This document shows, piece by piece, positions 37,501 to 43,951 of a DNA stretch of 64,000 nt. The translations under genes were made by a program, and so were the position numbers. This DNA comes from CBDCKN01 sp965219035 (GTDB taxonomy: Bacteria; Gemmatimonadota; Gemmatimonadetes; Longimicrobiales; Gaopeijiaceae): contig CBDCMR010000001.1 of NCBI GenBank assembly GCA_965219035.1, positions 186,001 through 250,000 on the forward strand, read 5' to 3'. Numbering within the stretch: position 1 is the stretch's first letter; the number at the start of each line of letters is the position of its first letter. A model generated the notes under the pieces. That model worked only from the letters and a program-made list of their open reading frames with translations, made no database searches and was not told the DNA's origin.

Positions 37501-37786
37501 TGAAGAGCCCTCCGATAGCAGTGCCCAGGTAGATGACGTCCGGGGCACCCGGCACCTTGGCGACTTCAACAGCAGCGATTCGCCCCCCCATGGTTGCCGG
37601 ACCGACGCTGCGCCACTTCAGGCCCGACAGGGCACCGCCATCGAGCAGGACCGAAGTTGCCTCCCGCCCTCTTGCCCGAGCCGCCGCATCGTCCGTGCTC
37701 TGTCCAACCACTTCGGCGAGGTCTGGACCGCTGGGTATCCCAACGAGAAGTAGAATAAGGATGAGGCAAGAACTCCCGGTACGCAT
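34514..37786 (-). CDS. VPS10/sortilin-type BNR propeller protein, intact
   Basis: The ATG at 37786 has AGGGAGGAG upstream and gives 1,090 residues with a signal peptide (MRTGSSCLILILLLVGIPSG). The opening GLKWRSVGPATMGGRIAAVEV and many Asp-boxes (STNQGTTWDP, SVDGGRSWSH, SNDGGETWER, STDRGDSWEH) form one or two propellers. A C-terminal coiled coil (LDAAQKVVNPLSDQIEGLKK) follows. It is a paralogue of the gene interrupted at 9625 and gives the template for its intact form. Probably secreted; substrate unknown. Confidence 0.9.
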   Translation of the reverse strand: MRTGSSCLILILLLVGIPSGPDLAEVVGQSTDDAAARARGREATSVLLDGGALSGLKWRSVGPATMGGRIAAVEVAKVPGAPDVIYLGTAIGGLFKSTNQGTTWDPVFDSVEGMIGIGHVAVAPSNPNLVWVGTGEANSYRTGTWGEGVYKSVDGGRSWSHMGLKETRHVGRIVIHPTNPDVVYVAGVGHLWGSNPERGVFKSNDGGETWERVLYVDEHTGAIDLAMDPYDPETVFAAMYQRRRRAWGFSGSGPGSGLYRTYDGGESWTELTGGLPEGDKGRIGLDIYRRDGRIIYAMVEADPRRGSAAFSGPSQSAVQKGGIFRSTDRGDSWEHVNTLNPRPSHSQIRIAPDDPDRVYLLGVRLHVSDDGGKTFRDEAPVAVGVHPDHHDLWIDPDDSNHMILVGDGGVSISWDRGESWLFRDNLAIGQFYEIGVDMRDPYRVCGGSMDYGSWCLPSATRSEDGLSNHDVYKVGPGDGFYTLIDPNDHTIVFSESQGGRLNRFHLTTGERQAIDPAPAEKPVKNEEGEEERAYRWGFNSPVVMSSYDPATIYFGAQVVFRSSDRGRHWEVISADLTMGVDRDTLEMMGRRVTGSASYPGLTTIGESPLNPDVLYTGSDDGQVHVTRDGGADWTNVTGRIPDLPPMTFASRVVASHHAQGRVYATFDGHYNDDYRPYVYVSEDYGQRWRALARGLPEETSVNIIQEHPRNPRLLFVGHEKGVHLSIDGGATWASLNGNMPSVPVDDLIIHPRDNDLIVGTHGRGIWILDDIGPLEALTSEVLAAREHLLPVPTARLLHTYDPEVWFGNGQFLAPNPEFGAGITYYLGESSQGDVEVVISDAGGKVIRTLEGPGERGLNRVFWDLRMEPAYEPGAFLYALDPGPRGPNVLPGSYRVAVNVPRGAAVTGEESAAGLAQLTGQITVEADPLIHVSDADRQARQAAQLDLHEILKTLDAAQKVVNPLSDQIEGLKKQLAEEAGRGGEAASEEIQSRVEELADKLSDLKGDVRQVMSAVTGWQGLKGYLERWPSGPPRPDQLRQIDWLFEDATETVQELNGLLETELPSLYSELMDRNLWPGRVPHIVPPAPRRR

Positions 37787-37837
37787 GAGTACTCCTCCCT
37801 GCTTTCCTATCTTTAACAACAACGCCCGCCGCTCGCG

Positions 37838-38092
37838 CTATCCGCCCTTCACTTCCCCTGTGGCTACGCTCCGCGGAGGCTCTATCAGCCAGTGCACGAA
37901 CCAGGTCCGAAGCCGCTCCAGACGATCGATCAGAAGCCACGGCTCACCGGCACGCGCTCCAGTCCGGGCCGCAATATACGTTCTCCGTCCGACGATGTGT
38001 AACTCGGGGGCTGCTGCCGGATCAGCCTGCAGCATGAAGAATGATCGCCAGTGCCCTGAGTTTCTCGCCAAATCGCGGACTCCGCCGATCAT
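37838..38092 (-). pseudogene. Unassigned C-terminal reading frame
   Basis: About 84 codons (MIGGVRDLARNSGHWRSFF onward, with VGRRTYIAARTGARAGEP) read like real protein but match nothing I know. The frame is continuous with the amidohydrolase only through a frameshifted tail, so it is not part of that enzyme. It is best read as the remaining 3' end of another gene joined to the amidohydrolase fragment at about 38100. Confidence 0.3.
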
Positions 38093-38313
38093 CACTCCAC
38101 GCGGGGGCACTGCGGGGAAGCGCCGGTTCCGTCGATGACGGTGGCGCCCCGGATGATGAGGCGATCGAAGGGCCCATCGCCCTCCTGCCGGGAGGGTCCT
38201 GGCCTGATGAAGTCCGGGACCTGGGCGGTGGCGTCGGCCGGCGAAGCAACGGGGAGCGCGCCCACCATCAGGAGTGGGAGTAGCCGTCGGAGGGAGGAGA
38301 GATCCTTGACCAT
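38092..38313 (-). pseudogene. N-terminal fragment of a second secreted amidohydrolase
   Basis: A 73-codon frame with a signal peptide (LLPLLMVGALPVASPADATA) and FDRLIIRGATVIDGTGASP, the first strand of an imidazolonepropionase-type amidohydrolase. The same motif occurs in the gene at 38320-40006 (FDRLIIRGGTLIDGMGAPP), so the two are paralogues. The frame ends at a junction before the metal-binding HxH. Confidence 0.65.
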
Positions 38314-38319
38314 GGTGCG

Positions 38320-40006
38320 CTACCTCATGTGGGGTCGGACCTCGGGGCCAGGGAGCGACGTGATCCCGCGCTCCTGCTTCTGCTCCTCGACCATGCGGCG
38401 CACGTCGGCCAGGAGCTCCTTTGCGTCGTAGACGATCCCGTCCTTGATTGTGTACGTCACGCCGCCGATCCGCTCCGGGCTGCCCGTCTCGTCGTCCAGG
38501 CGCACGTGCCCAGTGCCGTAAAGGACCTTCAGGTTCTGGATCGGGTTCTCGCCCACGATCACCAGATCCGCCAGGAGTCCCGGCCGGGACCACGCCGAAC
38601 CGGATGGGCTCGCCCCGGGGCTCGAAGAGGGCCTCAGCGCCGTGGAGCGTGGCCCCCCGGATCACCTCCAAGGGATGGAATCCGGCTTCCTGCAGGAGCT
38701 CCATCTCCTCGATGGTCGAGAAGCCCATGAGGTTGTAGGTGAAGCCGGCGTCCGAGCTGACCGTCACCCGGCCGCCGGCGTCCTTGTAGTCGTCGAGGAA
38801 GGCCATCCACGTCCGGTAGAACCGCTTCCACGCCACCTCGTCCCATGTGGTCCAGTCTGGGAAGTAGGAGCCGTGGCTGGTGGGGTTGGGGACGTAGAAG
38901 TCCCACAGGGAGGGAAGCGTGTACTCCGCGTGCCAGTCCGCCCGGCGGGCCGCCATCACGTCCCGCGTCGCCACGTACGCGGTCATCGTGGGATCGAGGA
39001 TCACGTCCAGCTCCAGGAACTCGTCGATGAGGGCGTTCCACGCCTCCGAGCCCTGGGGACCGATCAGGTTCCACTGGCGGGCCACCTGGCCGAACCGGAG
39101 CTGCTCGTCACTGTAATTCATCTCCGGCGGCCACGGCTGCACATCGTGATCGTCGTAGAGCGCCTCGAAGATCCCGTAGAAATGGGTGACGGTGCCGAGG
39201 CCGAGACGGGTGGCGTCCAGGGCGTTCATCCGGGCAACACCCGTCTGCCTGAGGTGGGCCGACGAGCCGAGCCTGTGGCGGCCGGCCTCGTCCAGCAGCG
39301 CCTGCATGATCTCGGGCCGGTAGGCATCCAGCTTGAGGCCGTCGATCCCCTTCTCCGCCGCCCACTGCACCCACTCCCGGGCATCCTCGGGCGTGAGGAT
39401 CTGCCGCCCGCCCCATTCCCGGCCGCTGCCGGGTACGTGGTACGAGACCAAGCGGGGCGCCGTGATCTCGTTCCGGGCGCTGCGGTCCCGTTCGTTCAGG
39501 GACCAGTCCATCTCGCCAAAGGGAACCCCGCGGACCGTGGTGATGCCGTGGCCGAGCCAGAGCTTGTAGTTGTATTCGGCCTCCGGGACCTTGAGGATCT
39601 CGCTTTGCGACGGGTCGCCTCCGGCGTTCACGTCGGCGATGTGGACGTGCACGTCGACGAAACCCGGAAGCACCCAGGCGCCGTGGGCGTCGATCTCCCG
39701 CGTGGCGCCGCCCGGCCGCCGGTCCGGGTCGATGGGCCGGCCGGGGGTACCGACGCCCACGACTTCGACAATCCGGTTCCCCTCGATGACGATGTCCACC
39801 GGCCCCCGGGGCGGCGCGCCCATCCCGTCGATCAGGGTCCCGCCCCGGATGATCAGGCGGTCGAACGGTCCCTCGCCTTCCGCGCGCGGCGGAGCGGGCA
39901 GGACGGCCTGCGGGGTCTGGCCGCCCGCATCCGCCGCAAGCCCGAGGAGGACGGCCCCCGTCACCAGGAGCGGGAGTGCGTGCCGAAACGAAGGACGGTG
40001 GGTCAT
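38320..40006 (-). pseudogene. Secreted amidohydrolase with a frameshift near its C terminus
   Basis: From the ATG at 40006 the frame has a signal peptide and the metal-dependent hydrolase core: GFVDVHVHIADV (HxH), GIDGLKLDAYRPE, SSAHLRQ, and SSDAGFTYN (metal Asp). After RGEPIRFGV the frame changes near 38575-38590: the family ending LLADLVIVGENPIQNLK through the stop at 38320 is in another frame. The original frame instead runs on to 37838 as nonsense. A one-base assembly error would make it intact; otherwise the last 85 residues are lost. Confidence 0.8.
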
Positions 40007-40078
40007 GGGGCGGGCCCCGCTGGGTGGGGGAGAGGGAAGGAGATTCAACGGGCGTCCGAGGCTGAAGGCATTGTAGGT

Positions 40079-40121
40079 CGGGGCAGGATCAACATCCGAG
40101 AGCGGGCCGGGAGGCGCAAGG
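40079..40121 (+). repeat. Partial copy of the dispersed ~70-bp repeat
   Basis: Matches the right half of the copies at 29972-30042 and 41655-41723: ATCCGAGAGCGGGCCGGGAG followed by GCGCAAG. It lies in the 236-bp gap after the amidohydrolase start, which holds nothing else I can identify. Confidence 0.55.
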
Positions 40122-40284
40122 AGAGGGCCGGAGAGTTGCCCTTAGAGACGTTCTGAGGGTTTTCGGATTGTATTGGGTGCTCCGGTTCGGCTGGAGCGTT
40201 CTCGTGGCTTAGAGGGCCGTTATTGGCCCACGGGTGCGAGCTTCTACTTCGCCACGCCTACCATTCTTGGGAGCGAGGGATCAG

Positions 40285-40404
40285 TTAGCCGTATTCCCGC
40301 TTAGTTCCTTGGAAATGGTCATAAATCGCCCGGTGATGAGCCAAGCCATACTCGTCCTGACGTGTTTCATACTCCCGGACCCAACTGATCAAGTCCTCGA
40401 GCAT
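40285..40404 (-). CDS. Small 39-residue ORF overlapping the pentapeptide gene end
   Basis: Starts with an ATG inside the 3' end of the pentapeptide gene and reads MLEDLISWVREYETRQDEYG, then a histidine-containing helix HHRAIYDHF. Amino-acid composition is protein-like. It may be a small coupled gene, or the true tail of a decayed gene in another frame. Confidence 0.25.
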   Translation of the reverse strand: MLEDLISWVREYETRQDEYGLAHHRAIYDHFQGTKREYG

Positions 40405-40880
40405 CTTCGAGCCTCTGGTACGCCGCCGTCGGTAATGGAGATAGCCCCTTCGAGGTTCGCCTGGATGAGGCGCGCCCCGCCAAGGTACGCCTCGCGAAGA
40501 TCCGCCATGCGCATATCCGCCCGGCGGAGGTTCGTCCCTTGAAGGATCACCCAGTGAAGGTTCGCTCCGCTGAGGTCCGCCTCGCTCAGATTCGCCCCAT
40601 GCAGGTCTGTCTCGCGAAGGTCTGCCCGACTGAAGTCCACGTTCATAAAATCGGGTCGTTCTTCAGGGTGTTCTTGCCGCCACTCATTCCAGGCGTCGGC
40701 ATCTCCCAGAAGTAGCTCCCGCATCGCTTGTCTCTGGGCTAGAGCTTTGCGTGTTCGGATTCGGCGAGACAGGAAAGCCAATGTGAAGATCACTGCCACC
40801 GCGCCCAAAACTCCGCCTACCGAGCCGATCACATCCCAGTTCACGGTGTGCGTCGCCAAACTCGATGGCGACGTGCGCAT
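40389..40880 (-). CDS. Membrane-anchored pentapeptide-repeat protein
   Basis: 164 residues from the ATG at 40880. A transmembrane helix (VGGVLGAVAVIFTLAFLS) is followed by a basic linker and about nine pentapeptide repeats (FSRADLRETDLHGANLSEAD onward). The right-handed beta-helix ends abruptly in a non-repeat tail. Upstream lies a kinase fragment in another frame, so the 5' end may also be rearranged. Function is unknown; such proteins often scaffold or mimic DNA. Confidence 0.65.
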   Translation of the reverse strand: MRTSPSSLATHTVNWDVIGSVGGVLGAVAVIFTLAFLSRRIRTRKALAQRQAMRELLLGDADAWNEWRQEHPEERPDFMNVDFSRADLRETDLHGANLSEADLSGANLHWVILQGTNLRRADMRMADLREAYLGGARLIQANLEGAISITDGGVPEARRCSRT

Positions 40881-40998
40881 AGACCGTAGCCATCCCGCCT
40901 TCGCCGAGCTCACGCTCGATGGCGTAGCGGCTCTCGAGAGCAGCGTTCAGACGAGCAACGCCGTCCTCCTCAAGATCGTCCATGGGCATGCTCGACAT
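40881..40998 (-). pseudogene. N-terminal remnant of a serine/threonine protein kinase
   Basis: The frame MPMDDLEEDGVARLNAALES then RYAIERELGEGGMATVY is the canonical start of bacterial Ser/Thr kinases, including the glycine-rich ATP loop. It is cut immediately after GMATVY, where the pentapeptide gene begins. Confidence 0.7.
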
Positions 40999-41036
40999 GT
41001 GGGACGGCAAAGCTAGCGGTGCCGAAGTTCCAAGTG

Positions 41037-41528
41037 TCACGGTGTAGCCCCCAGCCCGGAAGCGGGTGAAATGACCGGTCTTCTGCCACCCACTGCCGCT
41101 GCAACAACGGGCGCTGACCTCTTCTCAGCGGACACCTGCCTGCTGGACGGAGCTTGGGATTCGCCTACTGATACCTGGGCCGTCAGGTTCGCGCCCCCCC
41201 CAAGGTGCATGAACCTTGCCATGACATCACCCGAGACGTAACCCGTGGATCGCACCTCGAGACGCGACACCGCGTGAACGGAGCCGAGCACCCGACCGGC
41301 GATCATTGCGTCCTCAGTGTAGATGTGGCCATCCACTAGCCCTTCCTTGCCGACCACCACGGCCTTGCTCGCGCGAACGTGCCCGTTGACCGTCCCATCG
41401 ATCCTGAGAGCGCCGTCCGTCTCGCAATCTCCCTTCACCGTCATCCCCACGCCGACGATGGAGATGACCGCCTCGGGTGCTCCGTCTGGTGTAGGTCTGT
41501 TGTCCTTGACCATAACATCCGCCTTCAT
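41037..41528 (-). CDS. Bactofilin (polymer-forming cytoskeletal protein)
   Basis: A 163-residue protein with a DUF583/bactofilin core: VISIVGVGMTVKGDCETDGA, LRIDGTVNGHVRASKAVVVG, HIYTEDAMIAGRVLGSVHA. These hexapeptide-like strands form a beta-helix that polymerises on the inner membrane. The C-terminal 50 residues are low-complexity, as usual. It may start at the ATG at 41528 or at an internal Met 15 bases later. Confidence 0.88.
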   Translation of the reverse strand: MKADVMVKDNRPTPDGAPEAVISIVGVGMTVKGDCETDGALRIDGTVNGHVRASKAVVVGKEGLVDGHIYTEDAMIAGRVLGSVHAVSRLEVRSTGYVSGDVMARFMHLGGGANLTAQVSVGESQAPSSRQVSAEKRSAPVVAAAVGGRRPVISPASGLGATP

Positions 41529-41580
41529 GGCTGTTGCACCACTCGAGGAGCGACGACGGCTCCCTCGATCAGGATCGCTG

Positions 41581-41645
41581 GCCGGGCCACGTTTACGCAG
41601 CTCACGCTTGATGGCCTAGCGGCCCTTGAGGGTTGCGTTCAGGCG
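41581..41645 (-). pseudogene. Second, more decayed kinase N-terminal remnant
   Basis: The minus-strand frame reads RLNATLKGR, an in-frame stop, then AIKRELRKRGPA. It aligns with RLNAALESRYAIERELGEGG at 40881-40998; the Tyr codon has become TAG and the glycine loop is altered. It is a relic paralogue. Confidence 0.55.
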
Positions 41646-41654
41646 GACAACTGC

Positions 41655-41723
41655 ATCGGACACGGGTGCACTCCGGGATCAGACCGAGGTCAGTATCCGC
41701 GAGCGGGCCGGGAGACGCAAGCG
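41655..41723 (+). repeat. Dispersed ~70-bp intergenic repeat, copy B
   Basis: Begins ATCGGACACGGGTGCACTCC and ends with GGGCCGGGAGACGCAAGCGG. Most positions match copy A at 29972. It lies between the bactofilin gene and a small hypothetical gene. Confidence 0.7.
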
Positions 41724-41728
41724 GAACC

Positions 41729-41851
41729 ATGTCAGACGCCTGCGCAAACTACTATGCCGAGACCCCCGCGGCCGCTCGTCAGGTCTGCCAGGTGGTCAGG
41801 AAGATTCGCCGCATCCAAGCGGACCTGCTTACAGGGATCGAAGATCAATAG
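41729..41851 (+). CDS. Possible 40-residue protein
   Basis: An ATG frame encodes MSDACANYYAETPAAARQVC followed by a basic helix and LLTGIEDQ. There is no clear ribosome-binding site. It lies right after repeat copy B, so it may be a relic. Confidence 0.2.
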   Translation: MSDACANYYAETPAAARQVCQVVRKIRRIQADLLTGIEDQ

Positions 41852-41898
41852 CTCCCCTCAAGGAGAGCCGCCGTGGAGACCTCATCGGCGGGAGGAGG

Positions 41899-41925
41899 TT
41901 GACGAAGGCCCTAATCTGCTATAAT
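41899..41925 (+). promoter_or_regulatory. Sigma-70-like promoter
   Basis: TTGACG (41899-41904) and a perfect TATAAT (41920-41925) are separated by 15 bp, shorter than the usual 17. It precedes the small gene at 41969 by about 44 bp. Confidence 0.5.
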
Positions 41926-41968
41926 CACACCACGGTCTCAGCACATAAGTATCACGGAAGGGAGAGCT

Positions 41969-42256
41969 ATGCCGCAGACATCCTCGAGGGACATTGATGA
42001 GAGTGCTCTAACGAAGGGCCACCTCCGCAAGCTGAACGCACTTCGCAAGTCCGTTGGCGAAGATATCGGCGAGCGGGCGTTCGCCGAGTGGCTCTCCCGG
42101 CCAGCAACCGCAAGGGCGAGCGACCGGAACGCCGAGTTGATCGCCGAAAGTCTTTGGTCCCTTGTTGAGCAAGGCAAGCTTGCGATTCGTTCTGGCGGCT
42201 ATGTGGTCAAACGCGGGCGCGGGCGAATCATCGTCGAGCCAGCGAAAAAGACGTAG
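41969..42256 (+). CDS. Hypothetical small protein
   Basis: A 95-residue protein with GGAAGGGAGAG just before the ATG and a good promoter upstream, so it is likely expressed. It is helical in the first two thirds (KGHLRKLNALRKSVGED) and ends in a basic strand KRGRGRIIVEPAKK that could touch nucleic acid. I recognise no family. It lies between the repeat elements and could belong to an integrated element. Confidence 0.6.
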   Translation: MPQTSSRDIDESALTKGHLRKLNALRKSVGEDIGERAFAEWLSRPATARASDRNAELIAESLWSLVEQGKLAIRSGGYVVKRGRGRIIVEPAKKT

Positions 42257-42365
42257 ACGCCCAGCGCCAGCCGCTTGCCCGGACGCCGTAGGGCCAGCGC
42301 GGGACGTCAATACCACGGCACGACCGAACGGTTACACCTACCCAACCTCACTGAGCGCCATGTCA

Positions 42366-42771
42366 CCCCCATTGGCGTCGGCTGTCGGGCGACTCCGCTT
42401 CAGCCGATGTCGAATGCAAATTGGCGAGCTGCCGAGGGGATGGTGAAGGAGCGAACCTTGCGGGAGGGCAGTTTGTCGATGGCCCCTGTCCTCTCTGATT
42501 GCGGACTATATAGATGGTTAGTGTTTCAGATCACTCGGCACTGCTGCGGCTCGCGGCGATCTGTTCTCGGATCCACGCATCCACTTCGGACTCGATCCAG
42601 CCGACGGCGCGCGCGCCTAGCCGGATCGGTTGGGGAAAGCTCCCGTCGGCCACCCGCACGTAGATCGTGCTCCGCGCCAGCCCCGTGCGGGCCTGCACTC
42701 GAGGTAACCTCAGGACGCGGGCGGGCGCGTCCATGCCCTGTTCCATTGCTCTCTTCATCGGTCTGCCTGGC
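42366..42771 (-). repeat. Dispersed AlpA-containing repeat, copy 2
   Basis: The minus-strand copy of the repeat at 19493. It includes the AlpA-like gene and about 165 bp downstream of it, with the AACTGCCCTCCCGCAAGGTT segment nearly unchanged. It lacks the last 110 bp seen in copies 1 and 3. Its upstream edge cuts a reading frame at about 42772. Confidence 0.75.
42531..42758 (-). CDS. AlpA-family excisionase-like regulator, copy 2
   Basis: A 75-residue protein differing from the copy at 19503 at only a few residues (MKRAMEQGMD at the start, ARTGLARST in the recognition region). Both retain IYVRVADGSFPQPIRLGARA. Such recent duplication supports movement of the surrounding repeat. No integrase is adjacent. 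Confidence 0.8.
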   Translation of the reverse strand: MKRAMEQGMDAPARVLRLPRVQARTGLARSTIYVRVADGSFPQPIRLGARAVGWIESEVDAWIREQIAASRSSAE

Positions 42772-43000
42772 TCCCCAGGGAGCGAGCTGGAACGCCACCT
42801 CCTTCGAGCTCTTCATGGAAACGAGGACATGGTGCCCCGTCAGATTCTCGAGGATCACCTTCTTCGGCTGAGGGGCGTCCGGTCCCTGCGTGGTGTCAGG
42901 TGGCTGCGGAGCGTCGGGCGGCTGTGCGACGCCGGGACTCTGTTCTGGGCTAATGGGATCCTCCAGAGTGCGGGCGTGCGGGTCCGTTCGACGCAGGAAA
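42772..43000 (-). pseudogene. Truncated unknown protein with Pro-rich linker
   Basis: One minus-strand frame reads SPEQSPGVAQPPDAPQPPDT and then KKVILENLTGHHVLVSMKSS with EVAFQLAPWG before running into repeat copy 2. It looks like a linker plus the start of a folded domain, and no clean start lies upstream because neighbouring frames share the N-terminal sequence. No family is recognised. The 42772-43219 interval has no other supported gene. Confidence 0.3.
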
Positions 43001-43219
43001 GGGGCGGACTCGTGCCATGCGGGAGTCTGGGAGTGGAGGTGAGTCGCCGTTGGCCATCGTAAGCTTCATGGGAGCTCGAGGAAGCGACCCTGGGGGCCAG
43101 CAAAGTAGGACGCGGTCGGATGGAGAAGCAAGCCGCACTCGAACCTCAGCCGTCGGCGGCGCCCCTTGACCTCTTCGGCCCGTCGTCGGAAAGTTACGGA
43201 GAACCGAGAGGCGACCCCG

Positions 43220-43948
43220 ATGAAGCCGTATCTCGCGGGCGTGCTGGCGCTGGCCGTATGCACCGCGACCCCACCGAATGCCGCGGGACAGAATTCAGAT
43301 GATCCCGCGCATGCCCTATTCCGCCAGCAGAGGGCGGAGATGGTGTCGGTCATTCGGAGCGACGGCATCGTGGACACGGAGACGCTTCGCGCCATCGGCG
43401 CCGTCCCTCGTCACGAGTTCGTTCCAGCCCGGTACCGGCCGCACGCCTACGAGAACCGCCCCCTTCCCATCGGTCACGGGCAGACGATCTCCCAGCCGTA
43501 CATCGTGGCGCTCATGACGGAGATCCTCCAGCTCTCGCCGGGAATGAAGGTCCTCGAACTGGGAACGGGATCCGGCTACCAGACGGCCGTCTTGGCCGAG
43601 GTCGGGTGCGACGTCTACACCATGGAGATTTTCGAGGCCCTTGCGACGCAAGCGACGGAGCGCCTTCAGCGCCTCGGTTTCGACAACGTCACCACCCAGC
43701 ATGCCGACGGGCGCTACGGATGGAGCAGGCATGCCCCCTACGACGCCGTCATCGTAACGGCGGCGGGCGGCTCCATTCCGCCGGCCCTCATCGAGCAGCT
43801 CAAGCTGGGTGGCCGCATGATCATCCCGGTGGGGAGCCTCTACGGCGTGCAGCACCTGATCCTGGTGGAGAAGGTGACCCACGACCAGGTCCGCACGCGG
43901 AACGTGCTCCCGGTGAGATTCGTGCCGATACTCAAAGGCCTCCGCTGA
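43220..43948 (+). CDS. pcm: Protein-L-isoaspartate O-methyltransferase, exported form
   Basis: A 242-residue SAM-dependent enzyme. Motif I is KVLELGTGSGYQTAVLAEVG, the family loop is GHGQTISQPYIVALM, and the C-terminal GGRMIIPVG and LPVRFVP are typical. The ATG at 43220 gives a hydrophobic leader (YLAGVLALAVCTATPPNAAG), so this copy is probably periplasmic. It repairs isoaspartyl residues in aged proteins. The next gene starts 4 bp after its stop. Confidence 0.9.
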   Translation: MKPYLAGVLALAVCTATPPNAAGQNSDDPAHALFRQQRAEMVSVIRSDGIVDTETLRAIGAVPRHEFVPARYRPHAYENRPLPIGHGQTISQPYIVALMTEILQLSPGMKVLELGTGSGYQTAVLAEVGCDVYTMEIFEALATQATERLQRLGFDNVTTQHADGRYGWSRHAPYDAVIVTAAGGSIPPALIEQLKLGGRMIIPVGSLYGVQHLILVEKVTHDQVRTRNVLPVRFVPILKGLR

Positions 43949-43951
43949 CCC

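Noticed and set aside
37838..40048. A 736-residue amidohydrolase
   Set aside because: After about residue 490 the frame is arginine/glycine-rich nonsense; the conserved C terminus is in another frame ending at 38320.
38642..40156. 504-codon plus-strand frame opposite the amidohydrolase
   Set aside because: Antisense shadow of a conserved enzyme; composition typical of GC-rich reverse frames.
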